From a virus, in the IMG/VR virus record IMGVR_UViG_3300010391_002558, positions 1 to 34,496 of that record: a stretch of DNA of 34,496 nt. One strand, given 5' to 3'. Positions 14,539 through 21,758 of the stretch are shown in pieces (position 1 is the first letter of the stretch; each line of letters starts with the position of its first letter). The position numbers and the translations under genes are program-made. The notes beneath the pieces were generated by a model, which ran no database searches, was not told the origin of the DNA, and saw nothing but the letters and a program-made list of their open reading frames with translations.

Positions 14539-16361
14539 AGAGCGGATTTTTGACGCTGGCGGTGACGTGCGGGTTTTTGTTCCAGGCGGCGGCGGAGATA
14601 TTGCGGCCGATGGAGAGGCTGACGCCGAATGAATGGGCGGAAAAGAATCGAATCTTGCCGGAGGGGAAAAGCCCACACCCGGGGCCTTGGCACAGCGAGG
14701 CGTGGCAGGGACAGATTATGGATGCGTTCCTGGATCGGAATTATAAGGGAATCATTTTAATGAAAGCCGGTCAGATAGGAGGAAGCGAGCTGGCTATCAA
14801 TTTGATTGGATATATTTTTTCACAGATACCGTGTCCGGTGCTTTTTTTGTGTTCTACGGATACGATTGCGAAGGAATTCAGTCTGGATAGATTTGGATAC
14901 ATGATTGAAAGCTGCAAGGATCTGCAGAGCCATTTCCTCCTAGGCAGAAAGCATCATGAGAGTATTGATATAAAAAGGGCGATCAGCGGGAAGCTGGTAA
15001 TCTGGGGTTCGCAATCGCCCAACAAATTGATGAGCGAGCCATTCAGGATTGTTTTTTTGGATGAATTTGACAGGTTGCCGACATTTCCGGGGATTGGGGA
15101 CGCTTATAAACTGGCAACTGTCAGGATATCGGCTTTCGGGCAATATGGCAAGATTATAGGATACAGCACGCCAACAGAAAAGGATAAGGGGATTGCTCAT
15201 GTGTATGAAAACGATTCGACAATGGAAAAATTCCATGTCCCATGTCCGAGGTGCGGGACAATGCAGGCGCTGGAATGGAAGTGGGTTGTTATACCGGAGA
15301 ACAATCCTAAAAATGCGCATTATGTATGCGCAAAGTGCGGGTATCAGATGTCGGATCATGAGAGATATGCAGCGGTTAAAAAGGGGAAATATATTTCTGA
15401 GATCCCGGAGGGGGACAGGGCCAAGGTCAGTTACCGGGGGTTCCACATAGGCCAGCAATATCAGCGGGATACGAGATTAGAGGACATGGCCAAGAATTTT
15501 CTGAGCTCTAAAAGTGAGGCAGATATCAAGGTTTTTTATAATAGCAGGTTGGGTTTGCCATACACATCGAATTTAGAGCCTATCACGATTTCGGAGTTGA
15601 GGGAGAAAATCGGGGATGCAGGCATGGACAATGTGCCGGAAGATACGCTTTTTATCACGGCAGGGGGCGATGTGCAGAAGGATATTCATAATCCTGTTTT
15701 TTATCTGGATATATCCGCCTGGGACAAGTGGGGGACGAAGCACTTGATCTCCATCAGGAAGATTGTGGGATACGAGGCGCTGCGGTTTTTCCTCCAGAGC
15801 AAGCGATTCAAGGACGGCAGGGGCAAGGATTGGGAAATCGCCCTGACTGTTATTGACAGCCAATTTGGGACTTTACAAGTTTATAAATTTTGCAAAGATA
15901 AAGGAAATAAGGCAATACCGATCCGACATGCGGGCAGGGAATTTATCACGAAAAAGAAATTGTATGGGGGGAATTTGACGCTCTGGATCATCCATGAGCA
16001 GCAATGGCTGGACAGGGTGATTGGCAGATACCAGGTTGAGACCGGTGAGGGGGGCGGGGTGACGCTGCCAAAGGATATCCCGGATGAATATTTCAATCAT
16101 TTCAAGGGGATGAGGCTGATTGAAAAGACCAATAATGACGGGAAAACCAATATGCTCTGGCAAAAAGAGGGCAGATACAGCAGGGTTGACTGGGTTTACT
16201 CTGCCGTCTATGCTGAGGTAGCGGCGCATCTGCTGAATTTGGAGGGGCTGGTTGAGATAAAGCCGGAGGTAAAGGCGAAAATGCGGACGGAGTTGCCCAG
16301 GGGGACGAGACTGGGGGTCCGGCAGAAGCAGAGAAGGTGGGGGAGGATAAGGACGGGGTAA
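14523..16361 (+). CDS. Terminase large subunit (lambda GpA family)
   Basis: A 612-aa packaging motor and nuclease. The N-terminus has the GpA-family ERLTPNEWAEKNRIL and HPGPWHSEAWQ. The ATPase has Walker A KAGQIGGSE (81-89) and Walker B IVFLDEFDRLP (176-186). A zinc ribbon follows, CPRCGTMQ...CAKCGYQMSDHERYAA. The nuclease part begins at TAGGDVQKD and includes VIDSQFGTLQVYKFC. I start it at ATGCAAAAG, which has GAGAAGG upstream. A GTG 87 nt earlier is open, but its extension overlaps the small membrane-protein gene. The A-W-B gene order follows. Confidence 0.93.
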   Translation: MQKNIKSGFLTLAVTCGFLFQAAAEILRPMERLTPNEWAEKNRILPEGKSPHPGPWHSEAWQGQIMDAFLDRNYKGIILMKAGQIGGSELAINLIGYIFSQIPCPVLFLCSTDTIAKEFSLDRFGYMIESCKDLQSHFLLGRKHHESIDIKRAISGKLVIWGSQSPNKLMSEPFRIVFLDEFDRLPTFPGIGDAYKLATVRISAFGQYGKIIGYSTPTEKDKGIAHVYENDSTMEKFHVPCPRCGTMQALEWKWVVIPENNPKNAHYVCAKCGYQMSDHERYAAVKKGKYISEIPEGDRAKVSYRGFHIGQQYQRDTRLEDMAKNFLSSKSEADIKVFYNSRLGLPYTSNLEPITISELREKIGDAGMDNVPEDTLFITAGGDVQKDIHNPVFYLDISAWDKWGTKHLISIRKIVGYEALRFFLQSKRFKDGRGKDWEIALTVIDSQFGTLQVYKFCKDKGNKAIPIRHAGREFITKKKLYGGNLTLWIIHEQQWLDRVIGRYQVETGEGGGVTLPKDIPDEYFNHFKGMRLIEKTNNDGKTNMLWQKEGRYSRVDWVYSAVYAEVAAHLLNLEGLVEIKPEVKAKMRTELPRGTRLGVRQKQRRWGRIRTG

Positions 16362-16378
16362 TCCTCCCCATGAAAGAA

Positions 16379-16627
16379 TCAATGTTCTTTATCGCGCGGA
16401 GGACATGGATCGTTACCGGGTTTGATTGTATCTTTGCTTACGATTTTCCCATGAATGCCCTGGGTAGTAAGTTCTCCACCACCCTGATTTTTCAACATAT
16501 CCTTGGCAGTTTTGATGGCATCTTTCTGAGTGGAATGGATAGATGATGCACGATCAGAGTCAGATTTTTTATTCACCCAGTTACCATCTGTTTTGCGATA
16601 AACAATACGATCTTGTTTTTTCCCCAT
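16379..16627 (-). CDS. DUF2188 family protein (moron)
   Basis: An 82-aa protein with the DUF2188 pattern: IVYRKTDGNWVNKKSDSDRA, STQKDAIKTAKDML, GELTTQGIHGKI and a final NDPCPPRDKEH. It is convergent to the terminase and lies inside the head operon, like a moron gene with its own transcription. AAGGTGA lies 7 nt before the ATG (MGKK). The family's function is unknown; it is usually found as a small stand-alone gene in bacteria and phages. Confidence 0.75.
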   Translation of the reverse strand: MGKKQDRIVYRKTDGNWVNKKSDSDRASSIHSTQKDAIKTAKDMLKNQGGGELTTQGIHGKIVSKDTIKPGNDPCPPRDKEH

Positions 16628-16703
16628 TGGAATCACCTTCTTTCATATTAAATACCTTCAAGAAGAAGATTGTTGGGGGTTTTGGGCATAAAGTCAATTG
16701 AAA

Positions 16704-16717
16704 ATTGTAATTTAAAG
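16704..16717 (+). promoter_or_regulatory. E-box ATTGTAATTTAAAG
   Basis: 13 nt upstream of the zinc-ribbon gene start; identical to the copy before the protease gene. Confidence 0.5.
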
Positions 16718-16729
16718 GGAGGCAATGTG

Positions 16730-17008
16730 ATGAAAAAGAAGAAATCCGGAAATAGACTAAATGGACTGGATAGACAAAATGGACAATCCCCGAGAATGGC
16801 GAGTTATCAGGATCGGATGATACATAAGGGCAGAACAAGGAAATGCCCAGATTGCGGGGGGCTGAAGATCATCGGGAAAACGCTGGCCCCGGGGCCGGAA
16901 GGCGGGGTGTGGTGCCATTGCCAGGAGTGCGGGAGAGCGTTTTTGTTCAGGACTGAGAAGAATGGGAAGTATGGGAAGGGTATAAATGAGCGATCTGGAT
17001 ACAATTAA
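16730..17008 (+). CDS. Small zinc-ribbon protein
   Basis: A 92-aa protein with CPDCGG...CHCQECG, a two-CxxC zinc ribbon. AAGGGAGG 7 nt upstream fixes the start, after an E-box (ATTGTAATTTAAAG). Residues ~11-19 (LNGLDRQNG) are encoded by a family-C repeat, and the C-terminus (EKNGKYGKGINE) by a family-B repeat, so repeats flank the domain. Relatives of such ribbons sit near phage head genes. It overlaps gpW by 23 nt. Confidence 0.65.
   Translation: MKKKKSGNRLNGLDRQNGQSPRMASYQDRMIHKGRTRKCPDCGGLKIIGKTLAPGPEGGVWCHCQECGRAFLFRTEKNGKYGKGINERSGYN
16760..16784 (+). repeat. Family C repeat in zinc-ribbon gene
   Basis: AATGGACTGGATAGACAAAA followed by TGGAC, in-frame, encoding NGLDRQNG. Confidence 0.6.
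16955..16980 (+). repeat. Family B repeat before gpW
   Basis: AGAATGGGAAGTATGGGAAG supplies the Shine-Dalgarno of gpW and the C-terminus of the gene before. Confidence 0.65.
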
Positions 17009-17189
17009 ACAGGAATTGCTGGATCAGCTGAAGAATAATCCGGAGGCGCTGCTGGCGAAATCTATCAGCGTGGGGGGGAAGACGTATGTTTTCCGGGATT
17101 TGAGCGACATTTTGAATGCGATTAAGGAGATTGAAAATAGTTTGGGGAGGAAATGGAGGAAGCCGGTGAGGGGGGTATTGGATTTCTGA
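16986..17189 (+). CDS. gpW-like head-tail joining protein
   Basis: A 67-aa protein, almost the length of lambda gpW. It has a helix (DTIKQELLDQLKNNPEALLA), a short hairpin (SISVGGKTYVFRDL) and a second helix (SDILNAIKEIENSLG), which is the gpW order. It lies between the large terminase and portal, exactly the lambda A-W-B position. gpW plugs the filled capsid before tail attachment. The ribosome-binding site GGAAGGG is supplied by a family-B repeat. Confidence 0.8.
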   Translation: MSDLDTIKQELLDQLKNNPEALLAKSISVGGKTYVFRDLSDILNAIKEIENSLGRKWRKPVRGVLDF

Positions 17190-17196
17190 TCGGAAC

Positions 17197-17233
17197 GATA
17201 AACACAGACAAACACACGGACGGACACAGACAC
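17197..17233 (+). repeat. Family D repeat before portal gene
   Basis: Units of ACACAGACAAACACACGGAC fill the gap between gpW and the portal GTG start, leaving no Shine-Dalgarno. Confidence 0.7.
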
Positions 17234-17234
17234 T

Positions 17235-18125
17235 GTGGAAATAAAGTCAAATTTTATTGATAGGATTGTGGGGTTTTTGAGTCCGAGCGCGGGGGCGCGG
17301 AGGCTCGCGGCCCGGGCAAGGATTGATTATATCCAATCCCTGCGGAGCCTCAATGATAATTATAATAAACGGCGAACGGCCAGAATTGTGCAGGCTGAGA
17401 CTCCGAATTATGCTCTGGAAGGGGTTGAAAATGTCAGGAATGAAATTCGGCAAATGTATTTGACTGATTCTGTGACGGCAGGCATCATCCGCAGATTGAG
17501 GCGCAGTACAGTAGGCAAGGGACTGATTCCCCAGGTCGTGATAAAGAATCATCCGGAACTGGATAAGGACGAACGCAGCGGGCTGGAAATGACAATCGAG
17601 CAGGGGTTCGATTATTGGGCGAAGAACAAGGAGATCTGCGACATCGAGAAACGGCAGAGTTTATATCTGAAAATGGGGCTGGTGGAGAAGAAGTTTTTCG
17701 AGGACGGAGAGGTCTTCCTCCTGATTGTCCGGGGCGAAGGCGGATATTCATTTGCAATACAGATGATCGAGGCGGACAGGGTGACCAGCATACAGATGAA
17801 GGCCGCGAACGGGAATCCGATCATACGCGGGATCGAAGTTGATCAGAACACGGGTGCGCCGGTGGCGATTTATCTGGCGAAAAATTACGAATTGCAGTCA
17901 TACAGCACGCCTCAGCGAATCCCGATCTATGATGAGAATGGATCCAGGCAGGTTTATCATTTGTATAATCAGGAGAGGCCGGAACAATACCGGGGGTATC
18001 CGGGGTTGTCGCCTGCAATAAAAAGAATCCAGGATCGTGACAGATATGTGGAATCGGAGATGACGGCGTCTATTTACAATTCCACATACGGAATTGTGAT
18101 AAATCGGACAGGGATATTGGAGTAG
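17235..18125 (+). CDS. Portal protein, N-terminal part (lambda GpB family), frameshifted
   Basis: Carries the lambda-type portal features: NYALEGVENVRNEIRQMYLT, FEDGEVFLLIV, VYHLYNQERPEQYRGYPGLS and ASIYNSTYGIVI. The frame ends in TAG directly after NRTGILE. The rest of the portal continues in the -1 frame from DEDLPIETNSSGETNY. The start is GTG, preceded by a family-D repeat and no obvious ribosome-binding site. It forms the dodecameric DNA channel at a capsid vertex if the two parts are joined. Confidence 0.88.
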   Translation: MEIKSNFIDRIVGFLSPSAGARRLAARARIDYIQSLRSLNDNYNKRRTARIVQAETPNYALEGVENVRNEIRQMYLTDSVTAGIIRRLRRSTVGKGLIPQVVIKNHPELDKDERSGLEMTIEQGFDYWAKNKEICDIEKRQSLYLKMGLVEKKFFEDGEVFLLIVRGEGGYSFAIQMIEADRVTSIQMKAANGNPIIRGIEVDQNTGAPVAIYLAKNYELQSYSTPQRIPIYDENGSRQVYHLYNQERPEQYRGYPGLSPAIKRIQDRDRYVESEMTASIYNSTYGIVINRTGILE

Positions 18126-18808
18126 ATGAGGATCTGCCCATCGAAACCAATAGCTCGGGAGAGACGAATTACACAAAGAATTTGACGCCGGGCTTCATCC
18201 AGGAAGTGGGGAAGGATGAAGACATCAAGGCGTTCGAGTATAACAGACCCACGGCACAATATCAGGCGACTCTCCGTGGATTGTTGGAGGAAATCGCGTT
18301 TGCAACGGGGATTCCATATTCGATTTTGTTCCAGGATATGAAGGCAATCAATTTTTCGAGCGCCAGGTTCGCCGGGGCGGATGCGGACAAGGTTTTCAAG
18401 GATGAATGGAGAGAGTTTTTTATTGGGGAATTGTGGGATCCTGTCTTCTTCAAATGGTTGAAAGATGAGATTGTTTCGGGACGGGTATGGTTGCCCGGGA
18501 CGGTGGGAATCCAGGACATAAGCACAAGCTGGATGGGGCCAAAGAACATTTGCTTCGACCCAAATAAGGAACAGGATGCAAATGAAAAGGGGCTGAAGCT
18601 GCTGACCACTACACTAGCGGAAATATCCAGTGATGGTGATTGGCAGGATATTGTAAAGCAGAGGATCAAGGAGCTAAAGTTCATCGGAGAGGAAGCGGAA
18701 GCGGCTGGGGTGGAGATCGGGGTGGGGACTGGGAAGAATCCGCCTTCGCAGAATGCCGGCGCGACAAGTGGGAAAAATGGGAAAGATGGGACGGATGAGA
18801 CAAAATGA
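18125..18808 (+). CDS. Portal protein, C-terminal part
   Basis: A continuation of the portal in the -1 frame: NLTPGFIQEVGKDEDIKAFE, YNRPTAQYQATLRGLLEEIA and SSARFAGADADKVFKDEW. No ATG with a ribosome-binding site precedes it; the first candidate is TTG at 18182, after conserved residues. A single missing base around 18119-18125, a -1 ribosomal slip or an assembly error would join it to the upstream half. No canonical slippery heptamer is visible. The C-terminal tail (AGATSGKNGKDGTDE) is encoded by a B-like repeat. Confidence 0.85.
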   Translation, partial: DEDLPIETNSSGETNYTKNLTPGFIQEVGKDEDIKAFEYNRPTAQYQATLRGLLEEIAFATGIPYSILFQDMKAINFSSARFAGADADKVFKDEWREFFIGELWDPVFFKWLKDEIVSGRVWLPGTVGIQDISTSWMGPKNICFDPNKEQDANEKGLKLLTTTLAEISSDGDWQDIVKQRIKELKFIGEEAEAAGVEIGVGTGKNPPSQNAGATSGKNGKDGTDETK

Positions 18809-18842
18809 AAAAGATAGAAAATAAAACAGGCATAGAGCCTCC

Positions 18843-18856
18843 ATTGTAATTTAAAG
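18843..18856 (+). promoter_or_regulatory. E-box ATTGTAATTTAAAG
   Basis: 15 nt upstream of the protease start; identical 14-mer to 16704. Confidence 0.5.
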
Positions 18857-18870
18857 TGAGGTAATAAAAA

Positions 18871-19755
18871 ATGGGCGAGAAATATAAAGACATGCATTTC
18901 AGGGCGGCGGAAATCCAGGAACGGGCGATTGATGAGAAAAACCGGACTGTGGAGGTGATTTTCTCATCGGAGACGCCGGTATCTTCATGGTGGGGCTACC
19001 CGGAAATTCTACTCCATACGGATGAAGCGGTTGATTTAAGTCGGCTGAAGACCGTGGCGGGGGTGCTTTTCAATCATGATCCGGACCGGATTGTGGCAGC
19101 TATTGAGGAAGCCTGGATTGACAAGGAAACGAGGACGGGTCGGGCGCGGATCAAGTTTGATGAGGATGCAGCAGCGCTGGAAATCTTCGGGAAGGTGAGG
19201 AGCGGCTCCCTGCGCGGAGTCAGCGTTGGATTTCTGATTGCGGAAAACGGATCTGAGAATGTGGCGGAAGGTGAAACAAAGGAAGGATTCAAGGGTCCGG
19301 TGGTGCTGGTGAGGAAATGGACGCCATACGAATTCTCTTTGACTCCGATTCCGGCGGATCAGAATTCGATGATCAAGAGGGCGGAACTGGTGAAGAGGAC
19401 GCTGCCCTCCTTCGCTCCTGACGGAGCTACGGAGGGTAAAGAAGAGACTGGGGAGGATCACGGACAGGCACGGACGGACACGGACACACACGGACCCGCC
19501 TCCATGGAGGGCAGGGAGAAGGTCATGGCGGAGCTCAGGAATGTGCGGAAGCAGGCGGGATTGGCGGGGGAATTGGAATATGGGATTGACCTCTTCATCG
19601 AGGGAAGATCGGTGGAAGAGATCGGGAAGGCGCTGATCGAGAAAATGAAGGAAAAGCGGTTGCCGCCAGTGCCTGTTGCGGTACGGGGCGAGGCTTCGGG
19701 ACAGCCGGGGAAGGGTGGAAAAGACACGAAGGAGATTGTGAAGAAATTCAAGTGA
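18871..19755 (+). CDS. HK97-type prohead protease (S78), repeat-containing tail
   Basis: A 294-aa protein. The first ~170 residues follow the U35/HK97 protease pattern: RTVEVIFSSETPV, AGVLFNHDPDRI (catalytic His), GSLRGVSVGFLI (catalytic Ser region) and WTPYEFSLTPIPADQ. It cleaves scaffold and capsid N-termini inside the prohead. Residues ~179-210 (PSFAPDGATEGK, then ARTDTDTHGPA) are encoded by an A repeat followed by a D repeat. A helical C-terminus (MAELRNVRKQAGLAGELEYG) follows, possibly scaffold. The start follows an E-box and GAGG. Confidence 0.85.
   Translation: MGEKYKDMHFRAAEIQERAIDEKNRTVEVIFSSETPVSSWWGYPEILLHTDEAVDLSRLKTVAGVLFNHDPDRIVAAIEEAWIDKETRTGRARIKFDEDAAALEIFGKVRSGSLRGVSVGFLIAENGSENVAEGETKEGFKGPVVLVRKWTPYEFSLTPIPADQNSMIKRAELVKRTLPSFAPDGATEGKEETGEDHGQARTDTDTHGPASMEGREKVMAELRNVRKQAGLAGELEYGIDLFIEGRSVEEIGKALIEKMKEKRLPPVPVAVRGEASGQPGKGGKDTKEIVKKFK
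19405..19436 (+). repeat. Family A element inside the protease gene
   Basis: CCCTCCTTC-GCTCC-TGAC-GGAGC-TACGGAGGG: outer and inner stems are both intact. In-frame, it encodes PSFAPDGATEG. Confidence 0.75.
19459..19497 (+). repeat. Family D repeat inside the protease gene
   Basis: Units of CACGGACAGGCACGGACGGA, in-frame, encoding ARTDTDTHGP; about 20 nt after the family-A unit. Confidence 0.75.
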
Positions 19756-19789
19756 GAGTTATGGGAAATATGGGAAGTATAGGACATAT
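19754..19789 (+). repeat. Family B repeat after protease gene
   Basis: GAGTTATGGGAAATATGGGA followed by AGTATAGGACATAT; intergenic, followed by an E-box. Confidence 0.7.
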
Positions 19790-19799
19790 TTTAAGAAGA

Positions 19800-19820
19800 A
19801 TTGTAATTTATAATATAAAG
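19800..19820 (+). promoter_or_regulatory. E-box variant ATTGTAATTTATAATATAAA
   Basis: Same box with TAATAT inserted before AAAG; contains TATAAT. Lies before the decoration gene. The following AAAGTGATCGGAGG is repeated before the capsid gene. Confidence 0.5.
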
Positions 19821-19839
19821 TGATCGGAGGTAGATGAAA

Positions 19840-20307
19840 ATGGGTTTCAAATTTCTCTATAATATTTTTGGTGCGGGGCCGCATTACCGCAGATGCGGGA
19901 AAGCGGCAGCCGGATCGACCGAAACATTCGCAGTGGGCGACATGATCCAATATGTGACAGGAGACGGCAGGATCAAGAAGGTGACCGCTGCTGTGGATTA
20001 TGACAAGCCTCTGGCGATTGCTGCAGAGCCGCAGTTGGTCGGAGACGTGGCGCGTCATCTGAACCTTTTGATCCCGAAACAGGGAGACGTGTTCGAGGTG
20101 GATGCGGATGCGGAAGCCTCATTAAAAGTCGGGAAGAAAGTGGAGATCGTGGATCATGAAACTGTTACTGCCTGCGCGGGCGGAACGACATACATCGGGA
20201 CGATCATCGGGGACGATCAGTATCTGCCCAATTCCACGACTATCATGGGGAAAACGAAGCTGCAGGTGGAGCTGACGGACCAGACGGGGAAGGAATTTTC
20301 GGACTGA
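19840..20307 (+). CDS. Probable head decoration protein
   Basis: A 155-aa, beta-rich protein (FAVGDMIQYVTGDGRIKKVT, then KPLAIAAEPQL and GKKVEIVDHETVTA) lying between protease and major capsid gene. In lambda this is the place of decoration protein gpD. The composition resembles capsid decoration proteins, but no signature is decisive. CGGAGG is 9 nt from this ATG and 3 nt from an ATG two codons earlier, so I use the later one. Confidence 0.65.
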   Translation: MGFKFLYNIFGAGPHYRRCGKAAAGSTETFAVGDMIQYVTGDGRIKKVTAAVDYDKPLAIAAEPQLVGDVARHLNLLIPKQGDVFEVDADAEASLKVGKKVEIVDHETVTACAGGTTYIGTIIGDDQYLPNSTTIMGKTKLQVELTDQTGKEFSD

Positions 20308-20315
20308 TAAATATA

Positions 20316-20369
20316 GTCCTCCTTCGTCCCGCTTGAGGCGGGACTATGGAGGACGATCACAAAGTGATC
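20316..20369 (+). repeat. Family A element with second hairpin, before capsid gene
   Basis: GTCCTCC/GGAGGAC outer arms enclose GTCCCGC-TTGAG-GCGGGAC. Directly after comes GATCAC-AAA-GTGATC, whose 3' arm abuts the capsid Shine-Dalgarno (GGAGG). Confidence 0.75.
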
Positions 20370-20382
20370 GGAGGAATAGAAA

Positions 20383-21657
20383 ATGGCAGATAAAATCAAA
20401 AAGAATCCATTTACGCGGGATTCGGCGATCATGACCTCGGACACGGTGAATATTTCCCATATCCGGGAGATTGCCCAGGCTGCGGACAAATCCGGCAGCC
20501 TGGAGGACGGTCAGAAGTTCGTGGATGCGATTGTGGGCTTGATCCAGGAAAAGAAATTGACCCTGGACAACATGCCCGAGTTCGCAGATCTGCGGTACAT
20601 CATCGAGAATTTCCGCGATGCCAAGATCAAGCATAATATCTACGATCCTGTCAAGTGTCAGATGCGCGAGGTCATCAGCTCTGCATTCGCCTTGATCGGC
20701 GGAAACATTGCAATCGCGAAGATCTCCGAGGCATACGATGAAATTGACCGGATTTCGGATGAAATCACGACTCCGCTCGAGGACAATGCCACGATCTCCA
20801 TCATTGCCGCGATCCATGACAAGGACAACAGCGTGGAGAGCCTGAAGGAAGGGGATGAATATCCCTTGATCGGCGGGGAAGAGGAATCGTGCGAGATCCG
20901 CGACAACAAGAACGGGCGCAGGGTGGAATTGTTCGAGGAAATGTTCCTGAACAACCAACTTGGCGCGGTCGTATCCAGGTTGACCAACTTGGGGAAAATC
21001 GCATCAAGGTGGGAGGAACGGATCACGATCAAGCGGGTTCTGGATGTGTGCGGATCCCGAACGGCATCAGCATCGGCGCCGTATGTTTATAATCCGCGTG
21101 TGAGCGGCCAGGCGACAGGGCAGGCCCTATATTTAAAGACGGCGCGAGCCAGGATCCCGGCGAACCGGATCGAGAACAATGCCCTCCAGAGCATCGACAA
21201 CATCGAACTCGCCTTCAAAGCCCTGGGAAAAGCCACGGACAATGACGGAAAGACACCGATCGCGATCTACCTGGCAAATATCCGGCTTCTGTGTCCCTGG
21301 GCGCTCGGATTCACAGCCCTCAAGCTCACGGATTCCGAACTTGTCCCTGGCGTGGAGAATGCGCGGAATCCCTACGGACCCGGAGCGAAATTCTCTTTGA
21401 CGGGGAAAGTCATCACGAGCAATTACCTGGATTACCATGATGCGACAACGTGGTATCTGGGCGATTTCAAGAGCCAGTTCGTGAAGAAGATCGCGCGCAG
21501 GATTGTGGTGGATTCCCTGGGCGGGATCACGGAATCGTATATCAAGAAGGGCGTGGCGCTCCAGGTCAGGGCTGCATGGAACATCAACGTGGGCGCCAGC
21601 GATTATGTATTCGTGACACAGAACCTGGAAGGCGTGACGTATCTGCCGACGAAGTAG
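20383..21657 (+). CDS. Major capsid protein (HK97 fold)
   Basis: A 424-aa protein. The N-terminal ~130 residues form a helical delta-like domain (GSLEDGQKFVDAIVGLIQEK). HK97-fold segments follow: EGDEYPLIGGEEES near the E-loop region, then LFEEMFLNNQLGAVVSRLTN, LYLKTARARIPANRIENNAL and a C-terminal YIKKGVALQVRAAWNINVGA. It is the only gene here with strong use of C-ending codons (ATC, GAC, TTC), as expected for the most abundant protein. GGAGG 8 nt upstream lies behind two hairpins. Confidence 0.88.
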   Translation: MADKIKKNPFTRDSAIMTSDTVNISHIREIAQAADKSGSLEDGQKFVDAIVGLIQEKKLTLDNMPEFADLRYIIENFRDAKIKHNIYDPVKCQMREVISSAFALIGGNIAIAKISEAYDEIDRISDEITTPLEDNATISIIAAIHDKDNSVESLKEGDEYPLIGGEEESCEIRDNKNGRRVELFEEMFLNNQLGAVVSRLTNLGKIASRWEERITIKRVLDVCGSRTASASAPYVYNPRVSGQATGQALYLKTARARIPANRIENNALQSIDNIELAFKALGKATDNDGKTPIAIYLANIRLLCPWALGFTALKLTDSELVPGVENARNPYGPGAKFSLTGKVITSNYLDYHDATTWYLGDFKSQFVKKIARRIVVDSLGGITESYIKKGVALQVRAAWNINVGASDYVFVTQNLEGVTYLPTK

Positions 21658-21659
21658 GA

Positions 21660-21690
21660 AACACGGACACACACGGACTGACACGGACCC
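21660..21690 (+). repeat. Family D repeat after capsid gene
   Basis: Units of ACACGGACACACACGGACTG start 3 nt after the capsid stop; a family-A element follows 24 nt later. Confidence 0.75.
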
Positions 21691-21713
21691 GCAAAAATAA
21701 AATAAGAAAGTGG

Positions 21714-21752
21714 CCCTCCCCTGCCAAAGGCGGGGCTACGGAGGGCAGGGAG
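21714..21752 (+). repeat. Family A element before the exported-protein gene
   Basis: CCCTCC and GGAGGG (21740-21745) flank CCTGCC-AAA-GGCGGGG. CAGGGAGG follows and serves as the ribosome-binding site. Confidence 0.7.
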
Positions 21753-21758
21753 GATTAT

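Noticed and set aside
17197-17233. CRISPR-like array (short repeats with similar spacing)
   Set aside because: Units are simple ACAC/GGAC-type tandem sequence without unique spacers of regular length; no cas genes.
21450-21758. Long N-terminal extension of the signal-peptide protein
   Set aside because: It overlaps the capsid gene out of frame and translates D and A repeats; the ATG at 21759 has GGGAGG.
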